A DNA stretch of 36,058 bases from Parabacteroides sp. (GTDB taxonomy: Bacteria; Bacteroidota; Bacteroidia; Bacteroidales; Tannerellaceae): positions 1 through 36,058 of the forward strand of contig JAGPJL010000012.1 of assembly GCA_018054455.1 (NCBI GenBank), given 5' to 3'. The notes under the pieces were generated by a model. It had not been told where the DNA came from, did no database searches, and saw only the letters and a list, made by a program, of their open reading frames with translations. Of this stretch, positions 33,306 through 36,058 are shown piece by piece. Numbering within the stretch: position 1 is the stretch's first letter; every line of letters starts with the position of its first letter. Position numbers and translations under genes: made by a program.

Positions 33306-33668
33306 TTACTTTGAATGTTTTTCCACTTCGTCCAGCAACTTACGCACCTCATCCACCGAAATTTTATCTTCACGGATAAAGGAAGATACCACATTCAGAT
33401 AAGAACTATTAAAATACTTATTAATAACATTTCCAAGGTTTCCCTTTTTATATTCCTCTTCGGAAATTACAGGAAAGTAACGAAAGGTAGTTCCTAATGC
33501 TTCATGGTCCAGGTATCCTTTTTCTTCAAGACTGCGCACATACGTCGAGATCGTATTAAAATGTGGCTTTGGATCTTTGTACATTTCTACTATTTGTTTT
33601 ACAAACAATGAACCTGCTGCCCAAAAGTGCCGCATTACTTCTTCTTCTTTTGTTGTTATCTCTTTCAT
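33306..33668 (-). CDS. BlaI/MecI-family repressor
   Basis: The start is ATG at 33666-33668, giving 120 residues (MKEITTKEEEVMRHFWAAGS); the upstream in-frame TTG at 33698 lies in the promoter region and is rejected. The winged helix includes VKQIVEMYKDPKPHFNTISTYVRSLEEKGYLDHEALG with the family's TISTYVRSLEEKG recognition helix. FRYFPVISEEEYKK and the C-terminal dimerisation helices follow. It should repress its own operon with the M56 gene. Three 17-bp palindromes lie directly upstream. Confidence 0.94.
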   Translation of the reverse strand: MKEITTKEEEVMRHFWAAGSLFVKQIVEMYKDPKPHFNTISTYVRSLEEKGYLDHEALGTTFRYFPVISEEEYKKGNLGNVINKYFNSSYLNVVSSFIREDKISVDEVRKLLDEVEKHSK

Positions 33669-33701
33669 TATTGCTTGATTTATTAATCCACAATGCAAAT
33701 A

Positions 33702-33718
33702 AACTAAATAATTTAGTT
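33702..33718. promoter_or_regulatory. BlaI operator 1 (proximal)
   Basis: AACTAAATAATTTAGTT is a perfect dyad (AACTAAAT/ATTTAGTT) around a central A. It abuts and overlaps a -7-like TTTATTTG on the minus strand (33696-33703). Confidence 0.8.
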
Positions 33719-33722
33719 CGGT

Positions 33723-33739
33723 AACTATTTTTTATAGTT
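33723..33739. promoter_or_regulatory. BlaI operator 2 (middle, weaker)
   Basis: AACTATTTTTTATAGTT keeps the outer dyad AACTAT/ATAGTT and the 17-bp size. Its centre (33731) is 21 bp from operator 1 and 22 bp from operator 3. Confidence 0.65.
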
Positions 33740-33744
33740 AAACA

Positions 33745-33761
33745 AACTAAATAATTTAGTT
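33745..33761. promoter_or_regulatory. BlaI operator 3 (distal)
   Basis: AACTAAATAATTTAGTT is identical to operator 1, with its centre at 33753, 43 bp from that of operator 1. Confidence 0.8.
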
Positions 33762-33864
33762 AAAGAATGAAAGCTCATTATTTTAACACGAATGAGTAAC
33801 AATATTACAAGTTTACTTGTTATATATATGAAATGCAACGTTTATATTCAACCATGACTTTACA

Positions 33865-33932
33865 CTCATTATTAGTGCCTTTGTACAGATTATCGGATAC
33901 GATAGTCTGTTACAGGGCACTTTTATAATGAG
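33865..33932. repeat. 68-nt nested inverted repeat
   Basis: The outer arms CTCATTAT...GTGCC and GGCAC...ATAATGAG enclose an 11-bp inner stem, ACAGATTATCG (33885-33895) with CGATAGTCTGT (33900-33910). The inner stem has one G-U pair and a GATA loop. It lies 34 bp past the stop of the AlbA_2 gene on that gene's strand, without a T-run. It could be a transcript 3' structure, a small RNA or a miniature palindromic element. Confidence 0.65.
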
Positions 33933-33965
33933 CATATTCAAAATGGAGACTTATTCGGGAACAAT

Positions 33966-34616
33966 TTATTCCTCATTTTTAAGCCGAAAATAGAACTTAT
34001 GGTTTACAAGAACCGGTTCGATAAGGTCAAATCTAATGAATTTAGCCATCAGGTTTTCTGCGGATCGTCGAGGAATAGATCCTTCCTTACAATATTTATT
34101 TAGGGTAATAAATTCATTTTGTTCCAGTAAGTTTAAAAGGAGTTGTTCCCTCTGCGTATATTCTACCAATGCACCAACAGGACTTCCGGTCTGCTGCCAA
34201 ACTCTCAGATGTACAGTCGTAGCCAAAATATTTTCATCTTTTACTCGTATATAGGCGAGTTCTTTACCTGACTCATCTTTAGCATAAACCGGCTTCTTTT
34301 TATTCTCTGCGACTTTTACCTCCAGGACAGAACGACCTTCGACCATGAATACCTGCATTGAATAAGTTATTTCGGGTACACAGTAAACCTGAGCGGCTGC
34401 TTCGATCATATAAATTTCTTCATCTGAGCGAATGCCGGCAATTCGACCGTTATCTTTTACCCCGATCAGCAATCTTCCACCGTCTGTATTAGCAAATGCA
34501 GATAAAGTCCGGGCTATTTTTCGGGCATCTGATATTTCAAACTTAAAGTCCTGCGTTTGATGTTCGCCTTCTGCTATCAGGCTGTAAATATAATCTGTAT
34601 CACCAAGTGCTTTCAT
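33966..34616 (-). CDS. AlbA_2 (Schlafen-like) domain protein, putative ATP/nucleic-acid-binding regulator
   Basis: This 216-residue protein has an N-terminal AlbA_2 domain: EGEHQTQDFKFEISDARKIARTLSAFANTDGGRLLIGVKDNGRIAGI. This is the E-x-x-x-x-D/E-F-K...AFANTxGGxLxxGV signature. A segment AYIRVKDENILATTVHLR follows, and a C-terminal winged-helix-like part (LLLNLLEQNEFITLNKYCKEGSIPRRSAENLMAKFIRFDLIEP) suggests DNA binding. The role is unknown; AlbA_2 proteins include transcription regulators and defence-associated nucleases, but no partner gene is adjacent. The ATG is at 34614-34616, only 5 nt after a -7 element. Confidence 0.9.
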   Translation of the reverse strand: MKALGDTDYIYSLIAEGEHQTQDFKFEISDARKIARTLSAFANTDGGRLLIGVKDNGRIAGIRSDEEIYMIEAAAQVYCVPEITYSMQVFMVEGRSVLEVKVAENKKKPVYAKDESGKELAYIRVKDENILATTVHLRVWQQTGSPVGALVEYTQREQLLLNLLEQNEFITLNKYCKEGSIPRRSAENLMAKFIRFDLIEPVLVNHKFYFRLKNEE

Positions 34617-34621
34617 ACATG

Positions 34622-34629
34622 CAAATTTA
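34622..34629 (-). promoter_or_regulatory. -7 element immediately before the AlbA_2 gene
   Basis: TAAATTTG on the minus strand matches TAnnTTTG and ends 5 nt before the ATG. This predicts a leaderless transcript, with the same geometry as at 8879-8892. No -33 element was found. Confidence 0.5.
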
Positions 34630-34695
34630 AAGAAAAAAGTAAGATTGTATAAGTGAATAGGAACAAAACATAATAGCCCAATTTCGACAACTGTC

Positions 34696-34703
34696 TATAT
34701 TTG
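34696..34703 (+). promoter_or_regulatory. -7 element for the six-hairpin glycosidase-like gene
   Basis: TATATTTG fits TAnnTTTG and lies 38 nt before the ATG at 34742. Confidence 0.5.
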
Positions 34704-34741
34704 TCTTCAAATCAAACAACAAAACAAAAACACATCAAACC

Positions 34742-36058
34742 ATGTTTAAACACGCTATCTTGTTCCTTTCAGCCAGCCTGGTTGCAACCTTAACAGGCTG
34801 TGCCGGAGGAAATGCAATTTCTTCAGAACAGCAATTGGCAAAACAAATTACAAATGACACACTCATGCAGCAGGTAGATTCCATGGCTCGTGAGGTAGTA
34901 AAAGGAGGATTTAATGCAGGCGACGGATACGGTGAAGTCTGGATTCGCGACTATAATACTTTTATAGAGCTTGCAATGGAAGTTATGCCCGACAGTACCG
35001 TGCAGGATAATCTCCTTACATTTTTCCGGTTTCAGGGAAAGACGGGCGATATAGTAGATGGCTTCATTGATATAAACCATGCCAATCTGAATAATAAAGA
35101 TGGGTACAAGTACCGGTTATCAGACCTCGAACCCCGTTACGCCGCTCATAAAAACACGGTAGAAACAGACCAGGAGTCTTCGCTTGTTCAGGCAGTGTGG
35201 AGATATGTTACAAAAAGTGGTAACCGGGCATTTCTACAGCGGGAGATAGATGGAATTACAGTAGAGAAACGGCTTGAACTGGCTTTAGAGTATCTTATGA
35301 AGGAGCGTTACAACGCTAAATATGGATTAATCTGGGGTGCTACCACAGCCGACTGGGGTGATGTTCAACCAGAACATCCATGGGGAGTAGAACTTGACAA
35401 AAATTCGCATCTTGCTATCGACATCTATGACAATGCATTTTTTATTATAGCCATAAATCACTATGTAGATCTTACAAATAACAAGGAAAGCATAAATAAT
35501 TGGGCGAAAACCAGAGATGAAATTAAAGCCAACGTCCGTAAATATTTGTGGGATGAAGAAAAACAAAAATTTGTTCCTCATATTTACTTAGAGGATTCTC
35601 CATTTCCTGCCAACTTCGATGAGAACGAGATTTTCTATCATGGGGGCACTGCTATGGCTATCGAAGCCGATCTTCTTTCCAAAGATGAAATAGCATACTC
35701 CAATGCTGCCATGCTGGCTAATGTAAAAGCATCCGGAGCACCTACAATCGGGCTTACAGTATACCCTCCCTATCCCGAAGGCTCTTTCCAAAATAAAGGA
35801 ATGTATCCTTACGGATATCAGAATGGCGGAGACTGGACCTGGTTTGGAGGACGAATGATCCAGCAACTCATTCGTAATGGCTTTATTCAAGAGGCCTACG
35901 ATGAGGCTCGTCCAATGTTCGAACGGGTGATTAAAAACAACGGATTCTATGAATGGTATGCAAAAGACGGCAAGCCTTCCGGTTCGGGAACTTTTCGTGG
36001 TGAAGCTGGTGTATTATTCAAAGTGATACAAGATTTCCGCTCATGGGCTGCTAAACAG
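34742..36058 (+). CDS. Six-hairpin glycosidase-like lipoprotein (cut by right edge)
   Basis: The reading frame from ATG 34742 runs 439 codons to the window edge without a stop; the final WAAKQ suggests the end is close. The signal ends in a lipobox (LTGC, Cys19), and the following AGGNAISS has no acidic run, so a periplasmic location is inferred. Segments such as YGEVWIRDYNTFIELAMEV, NTVETDQESSLVQAVWRYV, YGLIWGATTADWGD, IDIYDNAFFIIAINHYV and GYQNGGDWTWFGGRMIQQL fit an (alpha/alpha)6 barrel, as in GH15/GH37/GH63/debranching enzymes. I cannot assign it to one CAZy family. It has no transport genes beside it within the window. Confidence 0.8.
   Translation, partial: MFKHAILFLSASLVATLTGCAGGNAISSEQQLAKQITNDTLMQQVDSMAREVVKGGFNAGDGYGEVWIRDYNTFIELAMEVMPDSTVQDNLLTFFRFQGKTGDIVDGFIDINHANLNNKDGYKYRLSDLEPRYAAHKNTVETDQESSLVQAVWRYVTKSGNRAFLQREIDGITVEKRLELALEYLMKERYNAKYGLIWGATTADWGDVQPEHPWGVELDKNSHLAIDIYDNAFFIIAINHYVDLTNNKESINNWAKTRDEIKANVRKYLWDEEKQKFVPHIYLEDSPFPANFDENEIFYHGGTAMAIEADLLSKDEIAYSNAAMLANVKASGAPTIGLTVYPPYPEGSFQNKGMYPYGYQNGGDWTWFGGRMIQQLIRNGFIQEAYDEARPMFERVIKNNGFYEWYAKDGKPSGSGTFRGEAGVLFKVIQDFRSWAAKQ

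Noticed and set aside
33299..33394. N-terminal extension of the M56 gene overlapping blaI
   Set aside because: The extra residues (MWYLPLSVKIKFRWM...) look like out-of-frame blaI sequence; ATG 33298 starts a normal first membrane helix 7 bp after the blaI stop.
32018..33668. Beta-lactam resistance locus
   Set aside because: There is no beta-lactamase or penicillin-binding gene nearby and the sensor lacks a penicillin-binding domain, so resistance cannot be claimed from the BlaI/BlaR1 resemblance.
33669..33698. TTG at 33698 as the blaI start
   Set aside because: It falls within the -7-like element and next to operator 1; ATG 33668 gives a standard BlaI N-terminus.
33966..34616. Defence island based on the AlbA_2 protein
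   Set aside because: No restriction, toxin-antitoxin, nuclease or other defence gene is adjacent; the neighbours are a regulator pair and a glycosidase-like gene.

Overview
The window looks like a chromosomal stretch from a Bacteroidales bacterium (Bacteroides/Parabacteroides/Dysgonomonas-like; the genus cannot be fixed by eye). The grounds are a SusC/SusD pair with its own ECF sigma factor and FecR anti-sigma factor, Bacteroidetes-type -7 promoter elements (TAnnTTTG) ahead of many genes, few Shine-Dalgarno sequences, and an arg cluster in Bacteroides order. I see no tRNA, rRNA, transposase, integrase, phage gene or CRISPR array.

Layout. (1) 1-7894, minus strand: a polysaccharide utilisation locus reading ECF sigma > FecR > SusC (with an STN signalling domain) > SusD > GH92 alpha-mannosidase, the last cut by the left edge. 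An outer-membrane phospholipase A gene lies just upstream of the sigma factor. (2) 8892-11483: a membrane-anchored MutS-family ATPase convergent with an M48 lipoprotein peptidase. (3) 11691-18522: arginine/proline synthesis, argR > GNAT acyltransferase > argG > argC > argD, then a C1 cysteine peptidase on the other strand, then proC. Two perfect ARG-box-like half-repeats bracket the argR promoter. (4) 18654-20849: ahpC-ahpF peroxide defence, with a terminator-like hairpin between the genes. (5) 20959-23749: a serine-type sulfatase and a nitroreductase on the minus strand, separated by 628 bp without genes that hold a striking 22-bp-periodic palindromic array and a second long inverted repeat. 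(6) 23941-28657: an AraC regulator, then GH26 mannanase > GH130 mannosylglucose phosphorylase > GPH symporter, the known beta-mannan phosphorolysis operon but without the cellobiose 2-epimerase. (7) 28730-34616: a GNAT acetyltransferase, a zinc metallopeptidase plus HerA/DUF853 ATPase pair, a BlaI/M56 regulatory pair with three in-phase operators, and an AlbA_2 protein. (8) 34742-36058: a lipoprotein with a six-hairpin glycosidase-like fold, cut by the right edge.

How the genes fit together. Two separate mannose-polymer systems are visible: an alpha-mannoside PUL under trans-envelope sigma/anti-sigma control on the left, and a beta-mannan operon next to an AraC regulator in the centre. Most other genes are core metabolism or stress defence. 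I do not see a clearly new multi-gene system. The least explained items are the 22-bp-periodic array, the three-operator BlaI/M56 switch whose sensor ends in a TonB-plug-like domain, the 68-nt nested hairpin at 33865-33932, and the last glycosidase-like gene. All family calls come from reading motifs; no database search was run.
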